This document shows, piece after piece, positions 9,954 through 18,492 of a stretch of 64,000 nt of DNA. Origin of the DNA: Synoicihabitans lomoniglobus (GTDB lineage: Bacteria > Verrucomicrobiota > Verrucomicrobiia > Opitutales > Opitutaceae); the NCBI RefSeq assembly GCF_029023725.1, contig NZ_CP119075.1, positions 243,501-307,500 of the forward strand. Reading direction: 5' to 3'. The notes beneath the pieces are model-generated. The model saw nothing but the letters and a program-made list of their open reading frames with translations. It was not told the origin of the DNA and searched no databases. How positions within the stretch are numbered: position 1 is the first letter of the stretch; each line of letters starts with the position of its first letter. The translations under genes and the position numbers were made by a program.

Positions 9954-10816
9954 CGCGGCCCATCGCTATGATTTTACCGAAGGCAACCAGCCGGGCGCCT
10001 TCATTTTCACAGGAGGAAACAGAGGTGAGCAGAGCCACGCCGCGGCACTCCAGGCTGACGGCTTTGTTGCCCTTCGTGACCTTCTGTAAAAAGACCAGCG
10101 TGCTGTGGACCCTCATGATCGGGGCGACGGTGGCGACAGCCGCATCGATCGAGGTCGTGTTGGAACCAGTGCACGCCATGGTCGTCAGTGCGCCCGAGGA
10201 CGGCGTGTTGGCTGCGATCGCCGTGGATGAAGGGGATGCGGTCCTGGCCGGGGCGACTCTGGTCGAGTTCGAACGCGCGCAGGAAGAGCTGCGCGTCGAG
10301 CGGGCACGAGAGGTATTGCGCAAGCGCGAGTTCGACTACGCCGGCGTGGAAAAACTGTTTCAGGACGACATGACCAGCGAGACCGAGAAGTTGGAAAAGG
10401 AGATCGAACGCCGCGTGGCCGAGATTGATCTGGCCGACGCCATCGAGCAGCGCGACCGCCGCGTGGTGAAGGCGGTGCACGCCGGCACGATCACGCGTCG
10501 TCATCACGAAGCCGGCGAATACGTGGAGCGCGGCACGCCGTTGTTGGAGTTGGTGGATCAGCGGCAACTCGATGCCCGGTTCTACGTGCGCCCGGCGGAA
10601 GGCATCACTTTGACCAAGGGGGATGCGGTGTGGGTTCGCGTGCCCTTGATGGAGGCGACGGTGCGTTGCCGCGTGGTTTTTGTCGATCCGACGGTCGATC
10701 CGTCGAGCGGCCTGATGCGTGTGCGCGCCCGGGTCGAAAATGACAACGGACGTTTCAAACCCGGCCTGCGTGGCTGGGTTAATCTGGCGAAGGAGGAGCC
10801 GGTCACGTGGCCCTGA
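9950..10816 (+). CDS. HlyD/RND-type periplasmic adaptor
   Basis: The product has 288 residues. After residue about 60 it shows the typical adaptor order: half-lipoyl strand (VVSAPEDGVL), a helical hairpin around residues 100-150, the second lipoyl half with R-R-H-H-E-A-G-E-Y, then a beta-barrel and the SSGLMRVRAR motif. The start is uncertain. ATG 9950 overlaps the TolC stop as ATGA, but residues 6-48 are translated from an inverted-repeat element. Within that element AGGAGG at 10011-10016 sits eight bases before an in-frame GTG at 10025, a very good alternative start. ATG 10116 would leave almost only the hydrophobic segment. The protein is probably membrane-anchored or exported by the segment near residues 48-66. 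Confidence 0.82.
   Translation: MTRPIAMILPKATSRAPSFSQEETEVSRATPRHSRLTALLPFVTFCKKTSVLWTLMIGATVATAASIEVVLEPVHAMVVSAPEDGVLAAIAVDEGDAVLAGATLVEFERAQEELRVERAREVLRKREFDYAGVEKLFQDDMTSETEKLEKEIERRVAEIDLADAIEQRDRRVVKAVHAGTITRRHHEAGEYVERGTPLLELVDQRQLDARFYVRPAEGITLTKGDAVWVRVPLMEATVRCRVVFVDPTVDPSSGLMRVRARVENDNGRFKPGLRGWVNLAKEEPVTWP
9971..10092. repeat. Dispersed inverted-repeat element, copy 1 (inside a CDS start)
   Basis: Bases 9971-10040 match the reverse complement of the right half of the element at 12651-12818, sharing AACCAGCCGGGC and ACAGGAGGAAACAGAGGTG. Bases 10052-10092 match that element's right half in direct orientation (GCTGACGGCT, then CTGTAAAAA). The element overlaps the N-terminal codons of the adaptor gene and supplies an AGGAGG/GTG start context. 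Confidence 0.75.
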
Positions 10817-12633
10817 AACCACGCGACGTGGCGGAATGGCTTTCCGCTGACGCCGCGGCGGATGAACCGACGTTTTGGCGGGAGTGGTTGCGCCAGGCTC
10901 GACCCGTCCTCGGGGCGAGCTGCGCGCTTATTATCCAACCGGCGACCAACGGTCAGGCTCAGCGCACGCTGTTGCGCGCCGGGGAACAGACCCGGGACCT
11001 GCCCGAAGGATTGATCGCGGCGGCGCTCGGCGAGCAGCCGTTGCAATTGCGACCGCATGAGATCGGTGGCGGCACGTTTGCGGTGCGGGTGCCCTGGGAT
11101 CAGGCCAGTCCGACGGCGGTCGTCGTGGTGGGCGAAATCACGGCGAAGACGTGGGGCGCGGACGGACCGGATGAGGCGTGGCGCGACCGGGCGCTGTTGT
11201 GGGCCAACATCGCGAGCCGACGGCGCACCAACCGGGAAGCCGACCTCACCCGGCGGCGGGCCGACGAGCTGGCGCACGCGTTGGAACTCGCCGTGTTGTT
11301 ACGGGCCCATGACGGTTTCAAGGGAGCGGCGTTGGAGCTATGCAATCAGTTGGCCGATCGCCACGGTGCCGATCGCGTCGTGCTGGGCTGGTGGCGCGAG
11401 CCGTATGTGCGGGTTGAGGCCGTGAGCCAGATGAATCAAATCGAGCCGCACATGGCGGCGGTCGGGGCGGTGGAGGCGGCCTTGGAGGAAGCCGTGGAGC
11501 AGGACGCCACGATTCTATGGTCGGCGGCGGAGCGCACGGAGGCGGAGGAGTTGCCCAAGATCACGGCGCAACACGCGGCCCTGGCTCGCGAACAAGGTTG
11601 GACCGGGCTGTGCACGATGCCGTTGCGCAGTGGCTCCCGGATCGTCGGGGCCGTAACGTGGCAGCGGCAGGACCGTGGATTTACCGCTGACGAAGCGATG
11701 GGCTTTGCACTCGTCCTGGACGGGGTCGCCCCGTGGCTGGAGCAAAAAGAGCGCGCAAAAGGGTGGTGGGGGCGTCGACTCAAACGCAGCGTTGAGGAGA
11801 CCGCGCGACGCCATTGGAACCTGCAACACCCCTGGCCGAAACTGGCGGCGGTGCTGGTTGCGGTGCTGCTGGTCACGTCTTTGCTTGTGCGGGTGCCCTA
11901 CCGGGTCGAGGCGGAGTTTTCCCTGCGGCCCGTGCGGCAGATGGTGTTCAGCGCGCCGTTCGATGGCTTTGTGGAAAGTATGATGGTCGCGCCCGGTGAC
12001 GCGATCGAACCGGGCACACCGTTGTTTGCCTTGGACAGCACCGCATTGCGCTTGGAAGAGGCGGAGCTGCTGGCGGATTTGAGTCGGTTTTTGCGCGAAC
12101 GCGAACAAGCCGAAGCCAAACGCGACCTGGCCGCGATGCGGGTCGCCGAAGCGCAACGCGATCAGATTCAGGCGCGATTGCAGCGACTGCGGCGACAGAT
12201 CAGTCAAGCCACCGCGACCACGCCGTTTGCTGGTATCGTGTTGGATGATGGCAACCTGAGTGAGCGGCTCGGTGCGCCGGTGCGGCAGGGCGACGCGTTG
12301 TTGCGTTATGCGCAGCTCGACGGCCTGTTTTTTGAGTTGTCCGTGCCGGAAGCCGATGCGCCGTTGATTGCGGTCGGCACGCGGGTCGAGATCGCGTTTC
12401 GCAGCCGACCGGACGAAGTCGTGGTGGCCGAGGTTTCCCGCATCGAGCCGGAAGCGGTGGTCGGAGCAACCGGTGCGGTCTTCATGGTGCGGGCGGTTCC
12501 GGAGGTGACGGCGGCCGACTGGTGGCGTCCGGGTATGACTGGTATCGGGAAACTGATTACGGAGAAACGCAGCCTGCTGGATATTTTCACCCGCCGACTG
12601 ATCGACTGGCTGCGCCTGCAGCTCTGGTGGTGA
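10807..12633 (+). CDS. GAF-like / transmembrane / HlyD fusion adaptor
   Basis: The product has 608 residues. Residues about 150-330 resemble a GAF sensor domain (C-N-Q-L-A-D-R-H-G-A-D then L-C-T-M-P-L-R-S-G). One membrane helix lies near 345-361. Beyond it come a lipoyl-like half (V-F-S-A-P-F-D-G-F-V-E-S), a coiled coil of E/R/Q-rich helices (about 415-470), the second lipoyl half and an adaptor barrel. The topology is therefore a cytoplasmic sensor joined to a periplasmic adaptor. The gene starts with GTG at 10807, overlapping the previous stop by 10 bp. HlyD proteins normally have a short cytoplasmic tail, so about 340 cytoplasmic residues is unusual. It may couple a small-molecule or protein signal to assembly (inference). 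Confidence 0.8.
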   Translation: MALKPRDVAEWLSADAAADEPTFWREWLRQARPVLGASCALIIQPATNGQAQRTLLRAGEQTRDLPEGLIAAALGEQPLQLRPHEIGGGTFAVRVPWDQASPTAVVVVGEITAKTWGADGPDEAWRDRALLWANIASRRRTNREADLTRRRADELAHALELAVLLRAHDGFKGAALELCNQLADRHGADRVVLGWWREPYVRVEAVSQMNQIEPHMAAVGAVEAALEEAVEQDATILWSAAERTEAEELPKITAQHAALAREQGWTGLCTMPLRSGSRIVGAVTWQRQDRGFTADEAMGFALVLDGVAPWLEQKERAKGWWGRRLKRSVEETARRHWNLQHPWPKLAAVLVAVLLVTSLLVRVPYRVEAEFSLRPVRQMVFSAPFDGFVESMMVAPGDAIEPGTPLFALDSTALRLEEAELLADLSRFLREREQAEAKRDLAAMRVAEAQRDQIQARLQRLRRQISQATATTPFAGIVLDDGNLSERLGAPVRQGDALLRYAQLDGLFFELSVPEADAPLIAVGTRVEIAFRSRPDEVVVAEVSRIEPEAVVGATGAVFMVRAVPEVTAADWWRPGMTGIGKLITEKRSLLDIFTRRLIDWLRLQLWW

Positions 12634-12650
12634 TGCTAACGGCACGTGGT

Positions 12651-12818
12651 AGTTTCACCGAAGGCAACGAAGAGAACGAAGCCACTCCGATGATGATTCT
12701 TTTACAGGAGGAAACAGAGGTAAACGGAGCCACTCCTCCGACCACCAAGCTGACGGCTCTGTTCACCTCTGTTTCCTCCTGTAAAAACAAAGGAGCCCGG
12801 CTGGTTTCCTTGGGTGAG
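12651..12818. repeat. Dispersed inverted-repeat element, copy 2 (intergenic)
   Basis: This fills most of the 214-bp gap. Inner arms of 30 bases (12701-12730 and 12757-12786) are complementary at 28 of 30 positions around a 26-base loop; the arm core is ACAGGAGGAAACAGAGGT. The outer flanks (TTCACCGAAGGCAAC on the left, the complement of CTCACCCAAGGAAAC on the right) extend the pairing. No ORF of its own is seen. It is MITE- or REP-like, and its transcript would form a long hairpin between two genes of the operon. Confidence 0.8.
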
Positions 12819-12847
12819 AAAAAACCAGCTTGGGGAGGGTTGCGCTG

Positions 12848-15004
12848 ATGGCTGGTGCGGCCGGATTGTTGAGTGATCGGTGGCACCTCGTGGCGGGATT
12901 GCGCGTGACGTTGCGGCCGGATTGCGTGGTGCGTCGGCAGACGTTTCGGGGCGAGACCTGGCAGGTGATTTCCGATCCGTATTCCAATCGGCACTACCGG
13001 GTGCGGCCGGAGGCGTGGCAGTTTTTGGCTCGTCTGAACCGGCGGCGCACGGTGGACGAGTCGTGGCGGGAGATGGTCGATCACAGTCCGGCGAGTGCAC
13101 CGGGACAGCGGGAAGTGATCGAAGTGCTCACCCAGCTGCACGGGGCGAATCTGCTGTTGGCCGATGCGGCGCCCGAGACGTGGTCCATGGTCGATCGCCG
13201 GCAACGCGAGCAGCGTCGGCAGGCGCGACAGCAGTGGATGAATTTTCTGTTTTTGCGAATTCCGTTGTTTGACCCGGATTTCATCCTGGAGCGGTTGAAA
13301 CCCATTGGCCGTCTGCTGCTCAGTCCGTTGGGCGTGGTGCTTTGGGTGGTCGTGCTCAGTCTGGGCGGCAAGGCGGTCATTGATCATTGGACCGAGTTTC
13401 GGGAGCAGTCCCAGGGGGTGTTGGCACCGGCGAACCTGGTTTGGCTCTACCTCGTGTGGTCGATGGTGAAGGTCGCGCACGAATTCGGCCACGGTATGAT
13501 GACGAAACGGTTTGGCGGCGAAGTGCGTTCGTGCGGCGTGATGTTGCTGGTGTTCACCCCCGTGCCGTTTGTCGATGCGAGTGCGGCGTGGGCGTTTCGC
13601 GCGCGGTGGCAGCGGCTGCTGGTGGGCGCGGGCGGCATGATTTTCGAACTCTTCATCGCCGCGATAGCCGCGATGGTTTGGGCGCAGAGCGACGGGGAGG
13701 GCACGGTGGCGCGGGTCGCTTACAACGTGGTGTTTCTGGCGTCGGTTTCGACGCTGTTGTTCAACGCCAATCCGTTGCTGCGGTTCGATGGTTACTACAT
13801 TTTGGCCGATTGGGTGGGCGTGCCGAATTTGCAGCGTCAGGCGTCGCAGCAATGGAACCGGTGGTTCGAGCGATGGGGGTTGGGTTTGGATGGACCGTCG
13901 CCCCTCGCGCGAACCCGTGCCGGGGCGGCAGGGTTGGGAGCCTTCGGGGCGGCGTGTGCGGGGTATCGCGTGTTTGTATTGTTGGTGATCTGCGCGTTCA
14001 TCGCCGGACAACTCTTCGAAGTCGGATTCGTTTTTGCACTGGTGGGTCTGGTGCTGTGGCTGGGCGGTCCCCTGCTGAAGTTCTTCAACTATCTGCTGTC
14101 GGCTCCGCGCACTCAGCGAGCGAGGAAGCGCGCGGTGGGCTGGGCGATCGCGTTGCCCGTCGTGGTCCTGGGTATCCTGAGTTTCGTGCCGATGCCACAT
14201 GCCGTGCGGGCGCCCGGCGTGGTGACCGGGGCGCGGGTGAGTGAAGTGCATGCGGATGTGAGTGGGCGACTCGATGCGTTGCTCGTGGCCTCCGGTGAAT
14301 ACGTGGAGACCGGTGCGGTGCTGGTCACATTGCGGAACCCGGAGTTGACCGATCTGCGCGAGGAACTGGAAGCGGTGCAGCGGGAAGTTATGGCCCGGCG
14401 GGCGCTGGCGTGGGATCGTATGCCCGCCGTGCTCGAACCACTGGACCAGCGACTGCGCAGCATCGAGGCCCAGTTGCGGGAGATTGATCAGCAACTCGCC
14501 GCGCTGGCGGTGCGCGCCCCGCAGTCGGGACGTTGGTCGGCTCCTGGCATGGAGTGGCGAGTCGGTTCGCACGTGCCGCGAGGCACGCTGCTCGGGCGCG
14601 TGAGTTCCCGCGATGACATGGTGTTTGATGCCGTGGTGGCGCAGCGGGATGTCGATCGCCTCACGCGTAGTCAAACGCAGCAAGCGGAGCTGCGATTGCG
14701 AGGCGCGGCGGATACAGTGATCGAAACCGGTCCGGGTGAACTGCGACCGGCCGAAAGCCGACGACTGCCCTCGGCCGCGCTGGGTTGGCGGGCCGGCGGC
14801 ACGGTGAGAATCGATCCCGACGACCCGGACGGACTGCTCGCGGCCGAACCTTTTTTCCGATTGCGGGTCGCGCTTCCCGCCGACGCCAACACGGAGCTGC
14901 TCATGCGCACGGGCGTGCTCCGAGTGGGACTCGATTGGCAACCGTGGGGTGTGCAGGGGTGGCGAAGACTGCGGCAGTTTGTGCAGGAGCGTTATGGCCG
15001 GTGA
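12848..15004 (+). CDS. PqqD-like / M50 metalloprotease / HlyD fusion membrane protein
   Basis: The product has 718 residues. Residues about 15-110 resemble a PqqD-type peptide-binding domain (VTLRPDCVV, then a winged-helix pattern). Membrane helices follow. The zinc motif HEFGH is at residues 211-215, with the second site-2-protease motif N-P-L-L-R-F-D-G-Y-Y (Asp near 314). After residue about 450 come a lipoyl-like half, a helical hairpin and an adaptor barrel. Family knowledge: M50 proteases cleave within or near membranes; proteins with an M50 core plus HlyD domain accompany secretion loci. The ATG at 12848 is chosen because GGGGAGGG at 12832-12839 is well spaced. The TTG at 12830 is less likely. 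It overlaps the next gene by 11 bp. Confidence 0.83.
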   Translation: MAGAAGLLSDRWHLVAGLRVTLRPDCVVRRQTFRGETWQVISDPYSNRHYRVRPEAWQFLARLNRRRTVDESWREMVDHSPASAPGQREVIEVLTQLHGANLLLADAAPETWSMVDRRQREQRRQARQQWMNFLFLRIPLFDPDFILERLKPIGRLLLSPLGVVLWVVVLSLGGKAVIDHWTEFREQSQGVLAPANLVWLYLVWSMVKVAHEFGHGMMTKRFGGEVRSCGVMLLVFTPVPFVDASAAWAFRARWQRLLVGAGGMIFELFIAAIAAMVWAQSDGEGTVARVAYNVVFLASVSTLLFNANPLLRFDGYYILADWVGVPNLQRQASQQWNRWFERWGLGLDGPSPLARTRAGAAGLGAFGAACAGYRVFVLLVICAFIAGQLFEVGFVFALVGLVLWLGGPLLKFFNYLLSAPRTQRARKRAVGWAIALPVVVLGILSFVPMPHAVRAPGVVTGARVSEVHADVSGRLDALLVASGEYVETGAVLVTLRNPELTDLREELEAVQREVMARRALAWDRMPAVLEPLDQRLRSIEAQLREIDQQLAALAVRAPQSGRWSAPGMEWRVGSHVPRGTLLGRVSSRDDMVFDAVVAQRDVDRLTRSQTQQAELRLRGAADTVIETGPGELRPAESRRLPSAALGWRAGGTVRIDPDDPDGLLAAEPFFRLRVALPADANTELLMRTGVLRVGLDWQPWGVQGWRRLRQFVQERYGR

Positions 15005-16985
15005 GTTTCAACTACCCCGACTGCGGCCGTCGCGACCGGTGCCAAAAGGACTGGAGGCCGGACTGGAGTATGTCGCGGGTTGGTGGATACGACGACGGGC
15101 CCAGCGCATTGATCTGGTCGGCGAGGCGGCGAAGATTGGCGAGCGGATCGACACCTTCGAAGGCCGGCGCAACGAGCACCTGGCGGATGCCCTGCGTCAG
15201 GCGCGGGCGGAGTGGAGTCTGGGCCGCACGCGAACACCGGAAGCCCGGCAACGGGCGCTGGCCGTGGTGGGCGCGGTGGCATCGCGCGAGCTGGGTTTAA
15301 TCCCGCATCGCGAGCAGATCATGGGCGCGCTGGGGTTGGAGCGCGGGTGGTTGATCGAGATGGCGACGGGTGAGGGCAAGACCCTCACGTTGGCAATGGC
15401 CGCGGTGCTGGCGGCCTGGCGGGGGCACGCGTGTCATATTCTGACGGCCAATGACTATCTGGCCGGTCGAGATGCGCGGGCGCTGTTTCGTTTTTACGAC
15501 CGCTGCGGAGTCGCGGTGGCGGCGGTGACGGGAGAGCATTCCCCGGTCGAGCGACGAGCGCGCTATCAAGCGGGAGTGGTTTACACGACGAGTCGCGAGA
15601 TCGTGGGTGATTTTCTCCGCGATCGACTGCGATTGGGACGCCGGGTTTCGACGGAACAATGGCGACCGTGGGTGAAGCGGCGCGGCGGAGAGCACCCGGT
15701 GGTGGTGTTGCCGCGACTACACACGATGTTGGTCGATGAGGCGGACCAGGTGTTGATCGATGAAGCCGTCACGCCGTTGATTTTGAGTGCCCAGCGCGAG
15801 AACGACCAATTGGCGACGTTGTGCAGAGAGGCGCTGGCGGAAGCGCGCGAACTGGTGAAAGGCGGGGACTTCACGATCAATGTGGCGCGGCGGGAAACCC
15901 GGATCGATCAAACCGTGACGGTCGGAAGGGCGGCCGAAGGTCGCCACGCGTTGCTGCGGGTGCCGCGGTGGCGCGAGGAGTGGTTGGGCAAGGCCTTGCT
16001 GGCGTTGGAGACGTATGTGGCAGGCAAGCACTACGTGGTGCAGGAAAACAAGATCGTGTTGATCGACGAATCGACCGGACGCTCGATGCCTGATCGCAAT
16101 CTCGGGGAGGGCATGCATGCATTGCTCGAAGCCAAGGAAGGCGTGCCGGTGTCGGCTCCCACCGAGACCATGGCGAGTCTCAGTTTTCAGCGTTTCTTTC
16201 GCCAGATCCCGCGGCTCGCGGGGGTTACGGGCACTGCCATGGATGCAGCGGCGGAGTTCTGGCGACTGTATCGCTTGGCCGTGGTCACGATTCCCACGCA
16301 CCGCCCGGTCAACCGCCGCGTGATGGCGGAGCGGGGCTTCGGGAGTGAGGCGGAGAAATGGCGCTTTGTGGCCGCCACCGCGCGGAACTGTCGGGAGCGC
16401 GGGCAGGCCGTGCTCATCGGCACCCGCACGGTGGCGGCCAGTGAAGCCGTCGCGGATGAGATGCGCGCCGCTGGCGTGCCGTTTACGCTGCTCAATGCGG
16501 TGCGTAATGCTGACGAAGCCAGTATTGTGGCGGCGGCCGGTAGCACCGGGCAGATCACCATTGCCACCAACATGGCGGGGCGGGGCACCGACATTGTGCC
16601 CAGTGATGATGTGCTGGCAGTCGGAGGCCTGCGGGTGATCGCCACCGAACGACATGGGTCGCAGCGAGTGGATCGTCAGTTGTTCGGACGTTGCGCTCGC
16701 CAAGGGCAGCCGGGGATCGTGGAGCCGTTGGCCAGCTGGGATGACGAAGTGTTGCGTCACCACTTGCCGACTTGGTGGCAGCGGTGGGGCACGCGGTGGG
16801 CGGGCAACGGATGGGCGCTCCGTTTGAGTTTGCGCGTGGCCCAGTGGCGGGCCGGGCGGCGCGATGTCTCACGCCGGGTAGGCGTGTTGCGGCACGACCA
16901 GTGGCTCGATCAGAACCTCAGCATGGGAGCTCCGTCCCAGGGCGGAGCGAAACCGAAACCCGGTGGACGGGTGGTTCCGGCGTAG
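14994..16985 (+). CDS. SecA-like ATPase lacking the SecA C-terminal domains
   Basis: The product has 663 residues, against about 900 for housekeeping SecA. Present: Walker A TGEGKT with Lys129, the LTANDYLAGRD motif, Walker B VDEAD near 247-251, a shortened preprotein-binding region, V-T-G-T-A, I-A-T-N-M-A-G-R-G-T-D-I near 522-533, and an arginine-finger-like segment R-C-A-R-Q-G-Q-P-G near 567. Absent: the long helical scaffold and wing domains and the Cys-rich zinc C-terminus; only about 90 residues follow the second motor domain. ATG 14994 has AGGAG at 14985-14989 and overlaps the M50 gene by 11 bp. ATP-driven polypeptide movement for the neighbouring adaptors is the natural inference. It is not the housekeeping secA. 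Confidence 0.87.
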   Translation: MAGEFQLPRLRPSRPVPKGLEAGLEYVAGWWIRRRAQRIDLVGEAAKIGERIDTFEGRRNEHLADALRQARAEWSLGRTRTPEARQRALAVVGAVASRELGLIPHREQIMGALGLERGWLIEMATGEGKTLTLAMAAVLAAWRGHACHILTANDYLAGRDARALFRFYDRCGVAVAAVTGEHSPVERRARYQAGVVYTTSREIVGDFLRDRLRLGRRVSTEQWRPWVKRRGGEHPVVVLPRLHTMLVDEADQVLIDEAVTPLILSAQRENDQLATLCREALAEARELVKGGDFTINVARRETRIDQTVTVGRAAEGRHALLRVPRWREEWLGKALLALETYVAGKHYVVQENKIVLIDESTGRSMPDRNLGEGMHALLEAKEGVPVSAPTETMASLSFQRFFRQIPRLAGVTGTAMDAAAEFWRLYRLAVVTIPTHRPVNRRVMAERGFGSEAEKWRFVAATARNCRERGQAVLIGTRTVAASEAVADEMRAAGVPFTLLNAVRNADEASIVAAAGSTGQITIATNMAGRGTDIVPSDDVLAVGGLRVIATERHGSQRVDRQLFGRCARQGQPGIVEPLASWDDEVLRHHLPTWWQRWGTRWAGNGWALRLSLRVAQWRAGRRDVSRRVGVLRHDQWLDQNLSMGAPSQGGAKPKPGGRVVPA

Positions 16986-17064
16986 GTTTTACACAAATCG
17001 GCTTTGTTTCCATTTGTCCCTTATCCTCTGGCCCGGAAGAGGTCCGACGAATTAAAGTCGGTCC

Positions 17065-17277
17065 ATGTCTGACTCCGACCCCATCATCGAACTCGAACCG
17101 AAGACGCCGTTTTCGTGGCGGGTCGTGGCCGGGTTTGTCGGATCATGGTTGTTGGCCCTCGTCGCCGCCTTGATGATGAAAAGCGCCATGGTGCGAATGC
17201 TTCTACCGCTGATTGCGACGCTTTTTGTCGTCTATGTCGGCGCGTGCACGCTCATCTATCTCAAAAATCGCAAATAG
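17065..17277 (+). CDS. Small two-helix membrane protein
   Basis: The product has 70 residues: an acidic N-terminus (MSDSDPIIELEP), then two hydrophobic helices (about 22-38 and 45-64) and a basic tail NRK. It lies 79 bp after the SecA-like gene and 16 bp before the SPFH gene, so it is likely cotranscribed with the latter. No family recognised; it could assist the SPFH protein in the membrane, but nothing in the sequence proves this. Confidence 0.6.
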   Translation: MSDSDPIIELEPKTPFSWRVVAGFVGSWLLALVAALMMKSAMVRMLLPLIATLFVVYVGACTLIYLKNRK

Positions 17278-17293
17278 TCCGTCCTTCCAGCTT

Positions 17294-18442
17294 ATGAAAC
17301 AAACCCTCTCTCTCGTGGTCACCGGCGTCATCGTCGTGGTGCTGCTGCTCGCCAGTATATTTATCGTCGATATCGAAACCGTCCAAGGTAACGAAATCGG
17401 GGTGAAGGAAACCTGGTCGGGTGGTGTGTTGACCGACCCGCTCCAGCCCAAGACGTATGTGCTCTTCCCGGGCTTCACCCAAAAGGTGTTCAAGTATGAC
17501 CTCTCCTCGCAGGTCTTCGTCATGAACGACCAAGCCAACGATACCTACGGCGAAGGGCGTCGCCGCGACAGCTACCTCGTCCAATCCTCGGAGGGTCAGG
17601 ACATGCGCATTTCGCTGAACATTCGGTGGCGGCGTGATCCCGCGCACATCGTTGATTTGCACAAGACCGTCCGGGAAAACGTGGAAGAGAAAATCCTCCG
17701 TCCCGAGCTCATGCGCGTGGTGAAGGACCAGGCAACGACGCGTTCCGCCCTCGATGCCTATTCCGGGGCTGGTCTCGTAACGTTGCAGAGCGATATTTCC
17801 GAAGCGCTCATGTCGCCGGAGGCCGAGCTGCGTAAGCGTGGCGTGATCGTGGAAAACTTTGTGATCGAGCACATCGGTCTCGATCCATCCTACGTCGAGC
17901 AGATCAAGGCGCGTCAGGTCGCGGTGCAGTCGCGCTTGCGGGCCATCGAAGAAACCAAGGCCGCCGAAGCCATGGCCGAGCAGGCGAAGGCCGAAGCCCA
18001 AGCCGCCTACGAGCGCGCCGTGGTGGATGCCCAACGTGACAAAGACGTCGGCGTGCTCGAGGCCGAAAAGAAGGCGCAGCAACAAGTCCTCGATGCCGGC
18101 GCCGCCGCCCAACGCGTCGAACTCGCCGCCCAAGCTGACAAGAACCGCAACGTGCTCGCCGCCCAAGGTGAACAGGAAGCCGCACTCCTCCGCGCCCAAG
18201 CCATCAAGGCGTTGGGTGAGGCTGAAGCCGAGGCCACCCGCCTCAAGCTCAGCGCTTACTCCGCCGAAGGTTCGGAAGCGTTCGTGCGCATCGAAGTCGC
18301 GAAATCCATGTCCACCGCCTTCGAGAACATCGACGGTTACCTGCCGCAGGACATGACGGTCAATCTGCTCAGCGATTCCTTCCTGCGCGCCGTGGAAGCG
18401 GTGGTCGGCGGAGCCCCATCGACGCCGACGTCCGGCCGCTGA
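17294..18442 (+). CDS. SPFH/prohibitin-like membrane protein
   Basis: The product has 382 residues. One N-terminal membrane helix (residues 5-27) precedes an SPFH domain (about 30-230, including D-M-R-I-S-L-N-I-R-W-R and G-V-I-V-E-N-F-V-I). A long Ala/Glu/Gln-rich coiled coil (230-335) follows, and a short C-terminal region ends in P-T-S-G-R. SPFH proteins oligomerise in membrane microdomains and often regulate membrane proteases such as FtsH. ATG 17294 is chosen because it begins directly before the helix. A strong terminator follows 24 bp after the stop. Confidence 0.88.
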   Translation: MKQTLSLVVTGVIVVVLLLASIFIVDIETVQGNEIGVKETWSGGVLTDPLQPKTYVLFPGFTQKVFKYDLSSQVFVMNDQANDTYGEGRRRDSYLVQSSEGQDMRISLNIRWRRDPAHIVDLHKTVRENVEEKILRPELMRVVKDQATTRSALDAYSGAGLVTLQSDISEALMSPEAELRKRGVIVENFVIEHIGLDPSYVEQIKARQVAVQSRLRAIEETKAAEAMAEQAKAEAQAAYERAVVDAQRDKDVGVLEAEKKAQQQVLDAGAAAQRVELAAQADKNRNVLAAQGEQEAALLRAQAIKALGEAEAEATRLKLSAYSAEGSEAFVRIEVAKSMSTAFENIDGYLPQDMTVNLLSDSFLRAVEAVVGGAPSTPTSGR

Positions 18443-18466
18443 TTCCAACCCGAATCCATGCTGCAA

Positions 18467-18492
18467 GCGCGGGCACGAGCCCGCGCTTTTTT
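18467..18492 (+). terminator. Rho-independent terminator after SPFH gene
   Basis: A perfect 8-bp stem GCGCGGGC/GCCCGCGC (18467-18474 with 18479-18486) and an ACGA loop are followed directly by six T residues. Confidence 0.93.

Noticed and set aside
12587-14941. 784-residue open frame on the minus strand
   Set aside because: Antisense to the M50 gene and covers the inverted-repeat element; the opposite strand has intact zinc motifs.
14994-16985. Annotation as housekeeping secA
   Set aside because: Lacks scaffold, wing and zinc tail and sits in a secretion-type gene set.
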